Assembly: GCA_021375695.1 (NCBI GenBank)
Contig: JAEPKX010000001.1
Coordinates: 124,001 to 188,000 of the forward strand
DNA length: 64,000 nt
Direction of reading: 5' to 3'
Origin: Candidatus Igneacidithiobacillus taupoensis
GTDB lineage: Bacteria; Pseudomonadota; Gammaproteobacteria; Acidithiobacillales; Acidithiobacillaceae
Part shown: positions 48,516 to 58,491 of the stretch, one piece after another
Layout: every line of letters starts with the position of its first letter
Numbering within the stretch: position 1 is the stretch's first letter
Translations under genes and position numbers: made by a program
The notes under the pieces: model-generated
Told to the model about the DNA's origin: nothing
The model's input: only the letters and a program-made list of their open reading frames with translations
Database searches by the model: none

Positions 48516-50981
48516 ATGACCCAGCAGCTATTGATCGTAGAATCGCCGGCCAAGGCCAAAACCATTCAGAAATATCTGGGCCCTGAATTTACGGTCCTGG
48601 CTTCCTACGGTCATGTGCGAGACCTGGTTCCCAAAGAGGGCGCCGTTGATCCCGGCCAAAATTTTGCCATGCACTATGCGGAGATCGCGCGCAATGCCAA
48701 ACACGTTGAGGCCATCGCCAGCGCCCTACGCAAGGCCAAAGGCCTTTGGCTCGCCACCGACCCCGATCGCGAGGGTGAGGCCATTTCCTGGCACTTGCTC
48801 GAACTTCTCCAGCAACGAAAGCTCCTGCAAGGGAAAACCGTTCAGCGGGTGGTCTTTCATGAGATCACCCCCAAGGCAGTGCAGGAAGCGGTCGCTCATC
48901 CCCGCCAGATTGCCATGGACCTGGTCAATGCCCAACAAGCCCGAAGGGCCCTGGATTATCTGGTAGGGTTCAATCTCTCCCCTTTGCTTTGGCGCAAGGT
49001 ACGCCCAGGACTGTCAGCAGGGCGGGTCCAAAGCGCAGCCCTTCGCCTCATCTGCGAACGGGAAAATGAAATTCGCAATTTTGTTCCCCGTGAATACTGG
49101 ACCATCGTTGCCCAGTTATTGCACAACGAAAAATCTTTCCCAGCCAAACTCCAGCAATGGCAGGGCAAGAAACTGGAACAATTCGATATCGTCAACACCG
49201 AGCAAGCAGAAGCCATTCGCCGGGAAATCCTTGCTGAATTATCCATGGCTCCCCTGCTGGTTCGGCAGGTGGAGCGCAAGCACCGGCAACGGCAACCTGC
49301 CGCACCTTTCACCACCTCCACCCTGCAGCAAGAGGCCTCGCGCAAACTGGGCTTCAACGCTAGCCGGACCATGCGGGTCGCCCAACAGCTCTATGAAGGG
49401 GTGAATTTGGGGATGGAAAGCGTAGGTCTCATTACCTACATGCGGACGGACGCCGTCAATCTTTCCGAAGACGCCCTCCAGAATCTCCGCTTCTTTATTG
49501 GCGAGCATTTTGGTAAGGAGTATTTGCCAGCCAAAGCACGGCTGTTCAAAACCAAGGCCAAAAACGCCCAGGAGGCCCACGAGGCCATTCGCCCAACCGA
49601 TATCCTCCGCACCCCGGAGCAGCTCGCAAGCAAGCTTGACCGCGATCAGTTCCGGCTCTATGAGCTGATCTGGAAGCGGACGGTAGCCTGCCAAATGGCA
49701 GCCGCCCAGCTAGAACTGGTCGCGGTGGATCTGGGCACGACCACGAGCCACTGGCACTTTCGCGCCACTGGCTCCACAATAATCTTTCCGGGCTTTCTTG
49801 CCCTCTACCAGGAGGGAAAAGATGATTCCGAGGAAGAAGAGGAACAACGACTCCTACCGAACCTGCTTGCAGGAGATCAACCCGAGCTCGAAAGACTCGA
49901 TGCCAACCAGCATTTCACTGAAGCGCCAACGCGCTATAACGATGCCACCCTGGTAAAAACCCTGGAGGCATACGGTATTGGCCGCCCCTCCACCTATGCC
50001 AGCATCATCCAAACCCTCCAGAACCGGGAGTATGTGGCCCTGGAACACCGGCGCTTTGTACCCACGGATCTTGGGGAAGTGGTCAATCAATTCCTGGTAC
50101 AACATTTTGATCGCTATGTAGATTATGGATTCACCGCCAGCCTGGAAGATGAACTTGATGCTATCTCTCGCGGTGAAAAACAGTGGCAACCGGTGCTTGC
50201 CGAATTCTGGGGCCCATTTCAGGAACGCCTGGAGGAAAAAGCCCATGTCAGTCGCGCTGAGGCAACCAGTGAAGCCCTGGACGAAAATTGTCCCCAATGT
50301 GGCAAGCCTCTGCGCCTGAAACTTGGTCGTTATGGGCGCTTCGTTGCCTGTAGCGGCTACCCCGACTGTAACTATTCCCGACCCCTGGAAGGGGAACGAG
50401 AGGCACCGGAACCTGTGGGTCGTGATTGTCCGCAGTGTGGCAAAGCTCTCGTCTATCGACAGGGTCGCTACGGTCGGTTCATCTCCTGTAGCGGCTACCC
50501 CGACTGCAAATATCTGGAAAGCCTGCAGCCCAGCAAAGGAACGGGAATCACCTGTCCCCAATGTCAACAAGGGGAGCTCATCGAAAAACGCAGCCGCTAT
50601 GGTAAGATTTTTTATTCTTGCAATACCTATCCCAGGTGCAACTATGCGGTGTGGGGCGAACCTGTGGAACAGCCTTGTCCGCGTTGCCGTTGGCCGGTGC
50701 TCTACAAAAAAACGACCAAACGGCGCGGAGAAGAGTTGGTCTGTCCTCAGGAAGATTGCGGCTTTCACTTTCCCACAACCGCAAGCTCCACGGAAATCGA
50801 GCAGCTCCTGGCAGCCCATGTGGTGCCAACACCCAGGCCCAAAAAAGAAATGTCTTCTCCCCCAAAAAATGCCAGGCCCGCAAGGCAAGCACCAGCCAAG
50901 CCTACTACCGGCACCAAGCGTACTCGCAAAAAAACCGTTTCCACCAGGAAATCCCCTCTCCCCACTGCTGAAACTGCCTGA
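48516..50981 (+). CDS. topA: DNA topoisomerase I (TopA)
   Basis: The 821-residue type IA topoisomerase relaxes negative supercoils. The Toprim domain has [18 protein letters not shown] and [15 protein letters not shown]; the active-site tyrosine lies in [15 protein letters not shown]-terminal repeats comprise four Cys4 zinc ribbons between about residues 590 and 750 (two of them GRYGRF-CSGYPDC type), and the protein ends in a Lys/Thr/Pro-rich tail of ~50 residues. It overlaps nothing; fdxA follows 4 nt after the stop. Confidence 0.97.
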   Translation: MTQQLLIVESPAKAKTIQKYLGPEFTVLASYGHVRDLVPKEGAVDPGQNFAMHYAEIARNAKHVEAIASALRKAKGLWLATDPDREGEAISWHLLELLQQRKLLQGKTVQRVVFHEITPKAVQEAVAHPRQIAMDLVNAQQARRALDYLVGFNLSPLLWRKVRPGLSAGRVQSAALRLICERENEIRNFVPREYWTIVAQLLHNEKSFPAKLQQWQGKKLEQFDIVNTEQAEAIRREILAELSMAPLLVRQVERKHRQRQPAAPFTTSTLQQEASRKLGFNASRTMRVAQQLYEGVNLGMESVGLITYMRTDAVNLSEDALQNLRFFIGEHFGKEYLPAKARLFKTKAKNAQEAHEAIRPTDILRTPEQLASKLDRDQFRLYELIWKRTVACQMAAAQLELVAVDLGTTTSHWHFRATGSTIIFPGFLALYQEGKDDSEEEEEQRLLPNLLAGDQPELERLDANQHFTEAPTRYNDATLVKTLEAYGIGRPSTYASIIQTLQNREYVALEHRRFVPTDLGEVVNQFLVQHFDRYVDYGFTASLEDELDAISRGEKQWQPVLAEFWGPFQERLEEKAHVSRAEATSEALDENCPQCGKPLRLKLGRYGRFVACSGYPDCNYSRPLEGEREAPEPVGRDCPQCGKALVYRQGRYGRFISCSGYPDCKYLESLQPSKGTGITCPQCQQGELIEKRSRYGKIFYSCNTYPRCNYAVWGEPVEQPCPRCRWPVLYKKTTKRRGEELVCPQEDCGFHFPTTASSTEIEQLLAAHVVPTPRPKKEMSSPPKNARPARQAPAKPTTGTKRTRKKTVSTRKSPLPTAETA

Positions 50982-50985
50982 ACAG

Positions 50986-51312
50986 ATGACCTACGTCGTT
51001 ACCGAAAATTGCATTGAATGTAAGTACACGGACTGTGCCGAGGTATGCCCGGTGGAGTGTTTTCACGAAGGGCCCAACTTTTTGGTCATTGACCCGGTGG
51101 AGTGCATTGATTGTGCGGCATGTGTCCCCGAGTGCCCTGCAGACGCCATATTTGCCGAGGATGAAGTCCCTGCCGATCAGCGGGAGTTCATTGAGCTCAA
51201 TGCCAGGTTAACCCCCCATTGGCCTGTTATCCTGCGCAAAAAACCCCCACTTCCCCAAGCGGAAGAGTTCAATGGCAAACCCAACAAACTTTCCCTCTTG
51301 CGCCGGGAATGA
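50986..51312 (+). CDS. fdxA: Ferredoxin FdxA (3Fe-4S/4Fe-4S type)
   Basis: The 108-residue ferredoxin is of the Azotobacter FdI type. It has [18 protein letters not shown] (the first cluster region, with the altered spacing of a 7Fe ferredoxin), [16 protein letters not shown], then a conserved C-terminal extension with [12 protein letters not shown]. It carries electrons in the cytoplasm and may have a role in oxidative stress. The ATG lies 4 nt after the topA stop. Confidence 0.95.
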   Translation: MTYVVTENCIECKYTDCAEVCPVECFHEGPNFLVIDPVECIDCAACVPECPADAIFAEDEVPADQREFIELNARLTPHWPVILRKKPPLPQAEEFNGKPNKLSLLRRE

Positions 51313-51320
51313 CCCCTCCC

Positions 51321-51336
51321 GGTTTCACGTGAAACA
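51321..51336. promoter_or_regulatory. parS: Near-consensus parS site overlapping the minC start
   Basis: GGTTTCACGTGAAACA differs at one position (first base) from the consensus ParB-binding palindrome TGTTTCACGTGAAACA. Its last base is the A of the minC ATG and it occupies the place where a ribosome site would be. parB (30249-31100) is about 20 kb away in the same window, which matches the usual location of parS near parAB and the origin. Confidence 0.85.
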
Positions 51337-52034
51337 TGGCCAGGCAAGCTGATAGCAATTCACTCCGACTGAGCGGTGGGGTCTTTACCCTGACGGTTTT
51401 GCGCCTGCAAAGCCTGGACCCTGATCCGCTCGAACAACAATGGCAGGAACAGTCGGCGGCGCTCGGCATTCTCCAGGGTGCGCCCGTAGTGATCGATCTG
51501 GCAGACTGCAAAGAGCAAGAAATTAGCCAGGAACTGCCCAAGATCATCCAGATACTGCGGCAACGCGGCTGCACTCCGGTGGGAATACGCAACGCTACAC
51601 CGGCCCAGCAGGCTGCCGCAGACCAGTTAGGTCTTGCGCAGCTGCGGGGCATGGAAAGCTCCCCCCAAAGCATGAAAAAAAACCACCAACGACCCGAACT
51701 CACCCCGGCCAGCCCACCACTGGAACATCCCTTGCGAAGCGGTCAACGGCATTATGCGAGAGGTCAGGATCTGATTTGTCTGGCTACCGTCAATGCTGGT
51801 GCAGAAGTCCTTGCCGATGGTCACATCCATATCTATGGGCCGCTTCGGGGACGGGCCTTGGCGGGTGTCCAAGGAGACGAAACGGCGCAAATCTTTTGCC
51901 AGCGTCTCGAAGCAGAATTAATTGCCATTGCCGGAATCTATCAGACCCTGGACCCCCAGCATCCTCTCTGGGGGCGCGCCGCCCGGATTTTCCTTGACGG
52001 CGAGCAGATGGCTATAATGCCCCTGGAAAAATAA
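51336..52034 (+). CDS. minC: Septum site-determining protein MinC
   Basis: The 232-residue FtsZ inhibitor prevents septation at the cell poles. The N-terminal domain (LRLSGGVFTLTVLRL, residues ~1-105) contacts FtsZ. After a Pro/Ser linker, the C-terminal beta-helical domain has RSGQRHYARGQDLICLATVNAGAEV and GHIHIYGPLRGRALAG, which bind MinD. No ribosome site is present: a parS palindrome ends at the start codon. It is the first gene of minCDE. Confidence 0.94.
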   Translation: MARQADSNSLRLSGGVFTLTVLRLQSLDPDPLEQQWQEQSAALGILQGAPVVIDLADCKEQEISQELPKIIQILRQRGCTPVGIRNATPAQQAAADQLGLAQLRGMESSPQSMKKNHQRPELTPASPPLEHPLRSGQRHYARGQDLICLATVNAGAEVLADGHIHIYGPLRGRALAGVQGDETAQIFCQRLEAELIAIAGIYQTLDPQHPLWGRAARIFLDGEQMAIMPLEK

Positions 52035-52052
52035 AGCAAGGAGATTCTATCT

Positions 52053-52862
52053 GTGGCCCAGACCATCGTCGTAACTTCCGGTAAGGGAGGGGTTGGCAAG
52101 ACCACCACCAGTGCAGCTTTTGCCAGTGGACTTGCGCTTAGGGGTCATCGAACGGTGGTGATAGATTTCGACGTGGGTCTTCGAAATCTGGATCTGGTCA
52201 TGGGCTGCGAACGGCGTGTGGTCTATGATTTCATCAATGTTATCCACGGGGAAGCGCGCCTGCAACAAGCCCTGATCCGCGACCGGACCCTTGATAACCT
52301 CTATATCCTCCCGACCTCCCAGACCCGTGACAAAGAGGCACTGAGCGCTGAGGGAGTTGCCAGGGTAATGGCGGAACTCCAACAAGAGTTCGATTACATC
52401 GTCTGCGACTCTCCGGCAGGAATTGAAACGGGAGCCCTTCGCGCCCTGTATCATGCCGATGCCGCCATTGTGGTGACCAATCCCGAAGTTTCCTCGGTAC
52501 GTGATTCCGATCGCATTCTGGGAATCCTGGCCGCGCGCTCGAAACGGGCTGAGGAGGGCCGGGAGCCCGTACAGGAACACCTGCTCCTGACGCGCTATTC
52601 TCCCAAAAGGGTCCAGGAAGGGGAGATGCTTTCCTTGGAGGACGTCAAGGAACTCCTTCGGGTACCACTGTTGGGTGTCATTCCCGAGTCGCCGGTCATC
52701 CTCCAGGCTTCCAACCAGGGAATCCCGGCCATCCATATGAAAGGGAGCGATGTGGCCCAGGCTTATGAGGATACCGTGGCCCGCTTTTTGGGCGAGGAGC
52801 GGCCCCTGCGCTTTGTCCAGCAGGAAAAGAGCAGCTTCTTTAAACGACTCTTTGGGGGCTAG
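52053..52862 (+). CDS. minD: Septum site-determining ATPase MinD
   Basis: The 269-residue deviant-Walker ATPase oscillates on the membrane with MinE and recruits MinC. It has the Walker A lysines in GKGGVGKTTTSAAF, DFDVGLRNLDLVMG, CDSPAGIETGAL, and the C-terminal amphipathic membrane-targeting helix (SSFFKRLFGG). The start is GTG 52053 with AAGGAG upstream. minE begins 2 nt after the stop. Confidence 0.97.
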   Translation: MAQTIVVTSGKGGVGKTTTSAAFASGLALRGHRTVVIDFDVGLRNLDLVMGCERRVVYDFINVIHGEARLQQALIRDRTLDNLYILPTSQTRDKEALSAEGVARVMAELQQEFDYIVCDSPAGIETGALRALYHADAAIVVTNPEVSSVRDSDRILGILAARSKRAEEGREPVQEHLLLTRYSPKRVQEGEMLSLEDVKELLRVPLLGVIPESPVILQASNQGIPAIHMKGSDVAQAYEDTVARFLGEERPLRFVQQEKSSFFKRLFGG

Positions 52863-52864
52863 GC

Positions 52865-53116
52865 ATGTCCTTTCTCGATTATTTTTTGGGTACTCGCAAA
52901 AAAACGGCGAGTGTCGCCAAGGATCGCCTCAAACTCATCCTTGCCCATGAGCGCAGCGATGGTACCCCGGACTTTCTGCCGGCGCTCCAGGCCGAACTCA
53001 TGGCCGTGATCAGCAAATATATCCCCGTAGAAAAAGAGCAAATCTCCGTCCATATGGAACGTCGGGGAGATTTTGAAGTGCTGGAACTCAACGTCCTCTT
53101 CCCAGATCAACGCTAG
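52865..53116 (+). CDS. minE: Cell division topological specificity factor MinE
   Basis: The 83-residue protein stimulates MinD ATPase. It has the N-terminal membrane-binding segment (SFLDYFLG), the anti-MinCD helix (AKDRLKLILAHERS) and the dimerisation domain with AVISKYIPVEKEQISVHMER. Standard length and position as the last min gene. Confidence 0.97.
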   Translation: MSFLDYFLGTRKKTASVAKDRLKLILAHERSDGTPDFLPALQAELMAVISKYIPVEKEQISVHMERRGDFEVLELNVLFPDQR

Positions 53117-53170
53117 CCTTTCGTACCATCCTTCCCAAGGAACCAGGCAATCCTCTGCGGGGTAGAGTGC

Positions 53171-54133
53171 ATGCACATTATGCGTAACGTGACGTTTCGG
53201 CAACTGCAGATCTTTGCAGCCGTGGTACGCCAACGAAGCTTTTCCAGGGCGGCCGATGAACTCTTCCTGGCGCAACCAACCATCTCGCTGCAAATCAAAA
53301 AATTGACAGAAACCATTGGTCTGCCCTTGCTGGAGCAGATCGGACGAGAGCTTCGCCCAACCGATGCGGGCCTGGATCTTTATCTCACCTGCAAAGACCT
53401 CTTTCAGAGTTTCGAGAATCTGGAAACACAAATTGCCGCCCACAAAGGTCTCCAACGGGGCAAACTACGACTGGGAGTAGTTACGACGGCCAAATATATA
53501 GCTCCAGAGTTACTGGCCGCATTTGGTCAACGCCATCCTGGCATCGAGTTTTCCATGCAAGTCAGTAACCGGGACGAAATCATCCAGCGCATTCTCCAGC
53601 ATGAGGATGATCTCTACATCATGGGGCAGGTTCCCGATGAGGATGTGGATGTGGAAGCGGTCCCGTTTGCCCTCAATCCAATAACCGTTATGGTACCAAG
53701 GGATCACATTCTCACCCGGCAAGAGGGGCCATTACCCCTTGCTGCCATTGCCAGGCACCCTTTTTTGATCCGCGAGCCAGGCTCTGGCACACGCAATGCG
53801 TATCTGCGCCTTTTCGAAGAAAGGGGATTGAAACCCAACGTATTGATGGAACTCAGCAGTAATGAAGCCATCAAACATGCGGTTGCCAGCGGCCTGGGGA
53901 TCTCCATCTTATCCATCCACTCCCTGGCTTTGGAAGGAACCCATGGCGCCATTCAAATCCTCGACACCGAAAGCTTTCCTATTCTGCGCAAATGGTATCT
54001 CGTCTATCCCAAGGCCCGGCGCTTGCCCCTGCTTGCCGCAGAGTTCCTCCAATTTTGTCAGACCCAGGAGGAATTCATCACCCAACGATTGATTGCCCTC
54101 TGGCCAGACCTTTCCCGCTACCTCTCCCCATAA
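53171..54133 (+). CDS. LysR-type transcriptional regulator, CbbR-like
   Basis: The 320-residue regulator has an N-terminal winged helix-turn-helix (VTFRQLQIFAAVVRQRSFSRAADELFLAQPTISLQIKKL) and a two-lobed effector domain (~95-305, LRLGVVTTAKYIAPELL, GSGTRNAYLRLFEERG, SGLGISILS). The N-terminus and effector domain resemble CbbR, which controls carbon-fixation genes. It lies 111 nt upstream of dabB in the same orientation and is the natural candidate regulator of dabBA. ATG 53171 or 53180. Confidence 0.88.
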   Translation: MHIMRNVTFRQLQIFAAVVRQRSFSRAADELFLAQPTISLQIKKLTETIGLPLLEQIGRELRPTDAGLDLYLTCKDLFQSFENLETQIAAHKGLQRGKLRLGVVTTAKYIAPELLAAFGQRHPGIEFSMQVSNRDEIIQRILQHEDDLYIMGQVPDEDVDVEAVPFALNPITVMVPRDHILTRQEGPLPLAAIARHPFLIREPGSGTRNAYLRLFEERGLKPNVLMELSSNEAIKHAVASGLGISILSIHSLALEGTHGAIQILDTESFPILRKWYLVYPKARRLPLLAAEFLQFCQTQEEFITQRLIALWPDLSRYLSP

Positions 54134-54244
54134 GAAGGAATATAAATTTATTATTGTAAATACATAATATTGATATTATCAATTTGAATAAATATCTCAT
54201 TCTTCTTACCTTCTCTCCTTAGGTATTCACTTTGGGAGAATGCA
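54134..54244 (+). promoter_or_regulatory. AT-rich control region of dabBA with LysR-type dyads
   Basis: This gap is sharply AT-rich against its surroundings. It holds two dyads: ATTAT-N9-ATAAT at 54150-54168, and a perfect 7-1-7 palindrome ATTGATATTATCAAT at 54169-54183. Interrupted dyads of this kind are what LysR regulators recognise, and the CbbR-like gene ends just upstream. GGGAG before ATG 54245 is the dabB ribosome site. The exact promoter hexamers could not be fixed. Confidence 0.55.
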
Positions 54245-55939
54245 ATGGGAGAACTCACCCATGTTCCATGGAGTAGCGGTGTTGCCTTGTTGGCAATGCC
54301 CCTCATCCTCCTCCTCACCGCGCTGCCGCCGACCCAAAAGCATCGGCTAGGGGCCATCAGTGCCCGCAGCCGGGTACGATGGGGAGCGCTGCTCGCCTTA
54401 CTCGCGGCCTTGATTGCCAACGCTTCCTATCTGTTGGGTGCACGGGAAGGACTCAATCTTTTTGAACTGCCCCTCCCGGGCCTTTCCTTCCCGTTACCTT
54501 TTTCCATTGCCGTAAACGGCATCAGCCTGGTGCTGGCAACGTTGGTTGCCTTTGTTCTGTTGATCATCGCCCAGTACAGCATCCAGTATCTAGATGGAGA
54601 TCCGCAGCAGGCCCGATTCTCCCGGCTGCTGGCCTTTACGGGGGGGTTTTTCCTCCTGGTGGTGATTGCCGGGAACATCGGGCTCTTTACCCTGGCCATC
54701 TTTGCCACGGGCTTTGGTCTGCATCAACTCCTGCAGTTTTATGGAGATCGTCCCAAGGCCATCATGGCGGCCCATAAGAAGTCCCTCTTCAGTCGCCTGG
54801 CAGATCTGTTGCTTCTGGTGGCAACGATCCAGGTGGGGCAAGGCCTTGGGACCTTACAGTTTTCCGCCATCGGGCAGCTCATGGAGAACGCTAGGGCCCT
54901 CCCCCTTTCCTTGCAACTGGCGGCCTGGTGCATCGTGGGGGCGGTGATCCTCAAGAGTGCCCACTTCCCCTTCCAGGGCTGGCTGATTCAGGTCATGGAA
55001 GCGCCGACGCCGGTCTCGGCCCTGATGCACGCCGGGGTCGTCTATAGCGGCGCCATCATTGCGCTACGCATGAGCACGCTCTTGGTACGGGTACCCGATG
55101 CGCTCCTGTTTCTGGGATTCATGGGCTTGCTGACGGTCTTCCTGGCCTCGTTGGTAATGACCACCCAGACCGCGGTCAAGTCGATGTTGGCCTGGTCTAC
55201 CACGGCCCAATTGGGGTTCATGTCCCTGGAGTTGGGTTTGGGATTATTCCCACTTGCCCTGCTCCACTTGGTCGGTCATTCGTTGTACAAGGCCCATTCG
55301 TTTTTGGCTTCGGGCAGCGTTACGGACCAGTTGCGACAAGTTCCTCCAGGGGGCAAAAAGGCCCCGGGACAGTCTACCTGGACCCTGGGAATTGTGCTTG
55401 CATTGCTGATCTCGGGCCTGGGTGCCTGGATCTTTGGGGAAAATCCGCTGCAAAGCCCCCTCTGGATGGCTTTGGTGTGGATCATTGCCGTGGCGATCGC
55501 ACAGATTCTCATCAAGGGGTTCCTCTTTGATTCGCTGCAGGATCGGGTCGCGGCAGTGGGGATTGCTTTTGCCATGGGCGGCATCTATTACCTGCTCCAT
55601 GAACTCTTTGTCTTGGGATTTTCGCGATATTTGGCTGTATTCCCCAATGCCCATGGGCGGGCTTATCTCCTGCTCCTTGGATGCACCGCCGCCAGTTTCT
55701 TGCTCCTGAGCTGGTTGCAAGGACCAGGAAGATCCCTCTTACCCCAGCGCCTGCAACTGGCACTGTATACCCATCTCTATAACGGCTTGTATGTGGACTA
55801 TTGGGTAGATCTCTTTTCCCACCGCTTCTGGTCCGAAAAGGTTGGCGTCGAGGTTCCCCGTCGCAATCTGGCCCTGGAGTCCCTGGAGGTATTGGCGCAA
55901 AACCAGGAAGTGTCGAATTCTGCTGGAGGTTCGCAGTGA
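54245..55939 (+). CDS. dabB: Inorganic carbon transporter subunit DabB (NuoL/MrpA-like membrane protein)
   Basis: The 564-residue polytopic protein is related to proton-pumping subunits of complex I. Key motifs are in the channel-like core: KSAHFPFQGWLIQVMEAPTP (conserved Lys and Glu), SALMHAGVVYSG, TAVKSMLAWSTTAQLGFM and HLVGHSLYKAHSFLASGSV. In DAB systems this subunit couples an ion gradient to the DabA partner, which lies directly downstream with a 4-nt overlap. The pair is a bicarbonate-accumulating pump rather than a true NADH dehydrogenase. Confidence 0.92.
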   Translation: MGELTHVPWSSGVALLAMPLILLLTALPPTQKHRLGAISARSRVRWGALLALLAALIANASYLLGAREGLNLFELPLPGLSFPLPFSIAVNGISLVLATLVAFVLLIIAQYSIQYLDGDPQQARFSRLLAFTGGFFLLVVIAGNIGLFTLAIFATGFGLHQLLQFYGDRPKAIMAAHKKSLFSRLADLLLLVATIQVGQGLGTLQFSAIGQLMENARALPLSLQLAAWCIVGAVILKSAHFPFQGWLIQVMEAPTPVSALMHAGVVYSGAIIALRMSTLLVRVPDALLFLGFMGLLTVFLASLVMTTQTAVKSMLAWSTTAQLGFMSLELGLGLFPLALLHLVGHSLYKAHSFLASGSVTDQLRQVPPGGKKAPGQSTWTLGIVLALLISGLGAWIFGENPLQSPLWMALVWIIAVAIAQILIKGFLFDSLQDRVAAVGIAFAMGGIYYLLHELFVLGFSRYLAVFPNAHGRAYLLLLGCTAASFLLLSWLQGPGRSLLPQRLQLALYTHLYNGLYVDYWVDLFSHRFWSEKVGVEVPRRNLALESLEVLAQNQEVSNSAGGSQ

Positions 55940-58341
55940 ACAAGGAAACCGCATCAATCGTTTTTGATAGAGTCATTCGTCGCATTGCCCCCGTCTGGCC
56001 CCTAGACAGCTTTGTCGCCGTCAATCCCTACTGGGGTTTTACCGAGATGAGTTTTCCTGCGGTTGCCGCACTGTTGCAAGACAGCACGGGGGAGCATCTC
56101 TATATGGATCGCCGCTGGTATGCCGAACAACTGCAGCCAGGCAAACTCGCCATGAAGGATATTCTCCAGGCAGCAGAGGATCTGGGCTTTGGTGCCGACG
56201 AGGAGGAATGGCGGGAATATCTGCGCAAAAGCCCGGAGCCACCCTTGCGCCTTCTTACGTTGCCAGAACTTCTGGATCGCCAGGGCCGGCCCTCCATCTC
56301 GCAGTTTGTGGTAGAACAGATCAGTCGCTTCCTCGCGGCCTTCTATGATCGTGGTCAAGCCTTGTGGCCTTTCCCCAAGGCAGAGGGTTGGGGGCTCTAC
56401 GCCACGTGGCGGCAATACACCCTCCGGGATCGCAGCTTTGCCCCCATGGGCCTCAAGGGCTTTCGACAAAGATTGTTGGCTCTACCCGACGATCCCAAAG
56501 CAGCACGGCGATGGGCCAGGAAGACCCTGGATCTCCCAGGCGCAGCAGAGGAAACCTATGGGCTGGTCTTGCTCAAGTCCATTGGGGGCTGGGCAAGCTG
56601 GTGCCGGTATTTGCTCTGGCAGGCGGAGATGCAGGGCAAGACCCATGCCGATCTGCTGGATCTGCTGACCATCCGCCTGGTCTGGGAAGCGCAACTGCGA
56701 GAATTGGGTCGCGCCCAGGATGTGGAGCGCTGGCGGCGTCAGCTGCGCGGCTGGACCTTGATCGACAAAGAGGCCGATCGGGAAGAGGCCCAGCGGGCAG
56801 AGGTACTGTTGCGTGCTGCGGAGATTGCCTTCCGTCGACAGATCATTTCCAGAATCCGTTCCCAGCCCGTCCGCCGCCGTGGCGCAGCAGCAACCCCCAG
56901 GGTACAGGCGGCCTTTTGTATCGATGTCCGTTCCGAAGTCTATCGCAGGCACTTGGAGAGCATCATGCCCGGCTGCGAGACCATTGGTTTTGCCGGCTTC
57001 TTTGGGGTTTTACTGGATTATCGGCGGCAAGGGGACGCAAGCCCTCGAACCCAGTCTCCGGTCCTGCTCAATCCAGCGGTACATGCAGAAGAAAAGTTGC
57101 CGGAAACGGTGATTCAGTCGCGATTTCGAAAATTGCGCCAGGGCGCAGAATGGAAATCCTTCAAACTCTCTGCTGCTTCCTGCTTTTCCTTTGTGGAAAC
57201 GGCGGGCCTGTCCTATCTGGGGCGTTTGTTGGCCGACAGCCTGGGCTGGCATCAGCCCTCCATACCACCCGATGATGCCGGGTTGACACCAGCCCAACGG
57301 GCGCAGCTGGAATGTGCTCTCCCTTCCACCATGGGGCTTTCCGAACGGGTGCGACTGGCAGAGTTCATCCTCAACGGCCTGGGTCTCCAGCACCAGGTGG
57401 CTCCCATCGTGGTGCTGGTTGGTCATGGTAGCACCACGACCAACAATCCCCATCGGGCAGGACTGGATTGTGGTGCCTGCGCTGGGCAGACGGGGGAAGT
57501 AAATGCCCGGGCGGCAGCATCCTTGCTCAATGATCCGCAAGTTCGGCAAGGGTTGCTGGCCAAGGGCTGGGATCTCGATCCGCAGACCCGTTTTCTGCCA
57601 GCCCTGCACGATACCACCACCGATCAGGTACAAATCCTGGCCGGATGGGAAGACCCGCAACTGGATGCGGAAATTCTGGCCGAGTTGCGGCAGGCCCTGG
57701 AGCAAGCCAGCAACCTGACGCGACTAGAGCGGATGCTGCGGCTCGAAAATGACCTCCGGGATCCGCAGGCCGTGGCCAGAAATACCGTCCTGCGCGGACG
57801 CGACTGGTCCCAGGTACGTCCGGAATGGGCATTGGCTGGCAATGGGGCCTTTATCGCCGCACCCCGTTGGCGGACCAGGGAAATGAACCTGGCGGGCCGG
57901 GCCTTTTTGCATGATTACGATGCGAGCAAGGATCCAGATTTTTCCCTGCTCACCTTGATCATGACCGCGCCCTTGATCGTTGCTAACTGGATCAACCTGC
58001 AATACTACGCTTCCACCGTGGATAACCAGCGGCAGGGCTGCGGCAACAAGGTCCTGCACAATGTAGTGGGGGGGACCATTGGGGTTTTGGAGGGAAATGG
58101 AGGGGACTTGCGCGTTGGCCTTTCCGAACAGTCCTTGCGTGACAGCAATGGGGCACTGCAACACGAGCCCTTGCGCTTGTCGGCCTTCATCGAAGCTCCC
58201 CAGGAGGCGATGGACCGCATCATTGCCGGCCAGGAAACCCTCCGACAATTGGTCGACAATCGCTGGCTCAGCATTCTCCAGATCGACACCGATGGCAAGG
58301 TCTATGAGCGTCGTGCCCAGGGCAGATGGGAGGCAGCGTAA
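55936..58341 (+). CDS. dabA: Inorganic carbon transporter subunit DabA (DUF2309, beta-carbonic-anhydrase-like)
   Basis: The 801-residue protein is the energy-coupled carbonic-anhydrase-like partner of DabB. The predicted zinc ligands have the spacing of characterised DabA: Cys328 and Asp330 in FCIDVRSEVYRRHLE, and His497 and Cys512 in GHGSTTTNNPHRAGLDCGAC. It converts CO2 to bicarbonate vectorially, aided by the ion gradient coupled through DabB. The start is GTG 55936 with GGAGG 7 nt upstream, overlapping the dabB stop (GTGA); the open frame extends further upstream but in dabB. In an autotroph it would feed Rubisco. Confidence 0.94.
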   Translation: MNKETASIVFDRVIRRIAPVWPLDSFVAVNPYWGFTEMSFPAVAALLQDSTGEHLYMDRRWYAEQLQPGKLAMKDILQAAEDLGFGADEEEWREYLRKSPEPPLRLLTLPELLDRQGRPSISQFVVEQISRFLAAFYDRGQALWPFPKAEGWGLYATWRQYTLRDRSFAPMGLKGFRQRLLALPDDPKAARRWARKTLDLPGAAEETYGLVLLKSIGGWASWCRYLLWQAEMQGKTHADLLDLLTIRLVWEAQLRELGRAQDVERWRRQLRGWTLIDKEADREEAQRAEVLLRAAEIAFRRQIISRIRSQPVRRRGAAATPRVQAAFCIDVRSEVYRRHLESIMPGCETIGFAGFFGVLLDYRRQGDASPRTQSPVLLNPAVHAEEKLPETVIQSRFRKLRQGAEWKSFKLSAASCFSFVETAGLSYLGRLLADSLGWHQPSIPPDDAGLTPAQRAQLECALPSTMGLSERVRLAEFILNGLGLQHQVAPIVVLVGHGSTTTNNPHRAGLDCGACAGQTGEVNARAAASLLNDPQVRQGLLAKGWDLDPQTRFLPALHDTTTDQVQILAGWEDPQLDAEILAELRQALEQASNLTRLERMLRLENDLRDPQAVARNTVLRGRDWSQVRPEWALAGNGAFIAAPRWRTREMNLAGRAFLHDYDASKDPDFSLLTLIMTAPLIVANWINLQYYASTVDNQRQGCGNKVLHNVVGGTIGVLEGNGGDLRVGLSEQSLRDSNGALQHEPLRLSAFIEAPQEAMDRIIAGQETLRQLVDNRWLSILQIDTDGKVYERRAQGRWEAA

Positions 58342-58491
58342 GGATTGCAGATGGTGCCTGAGCGCCAGCACCCGGGAAGCACGGCTCATCCGGGACCCTA
58401 ACTCTCAGCTAATTTTGCCGGTGTAGAGTGTCGGACAAGGTGCAGCAAGGGGCTGGCACCGAAACGCAACATCCAGGCAAGGAGTATCCCC

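Noticed and set aside
49854-50888. 344-codon minus-strand open frame inside topA
   Set aside because: Antisense of the TopA zinc-ribbon region; no motif or ribosome site, and topA is certain.
50323-50985. N-terminal extension of the ferredoxin frame into topA
   Set aside because: FdxA proteins begin at [13 protein letters not shown], and 50986 gives the normal length; the upstream part is a shadow of topA.
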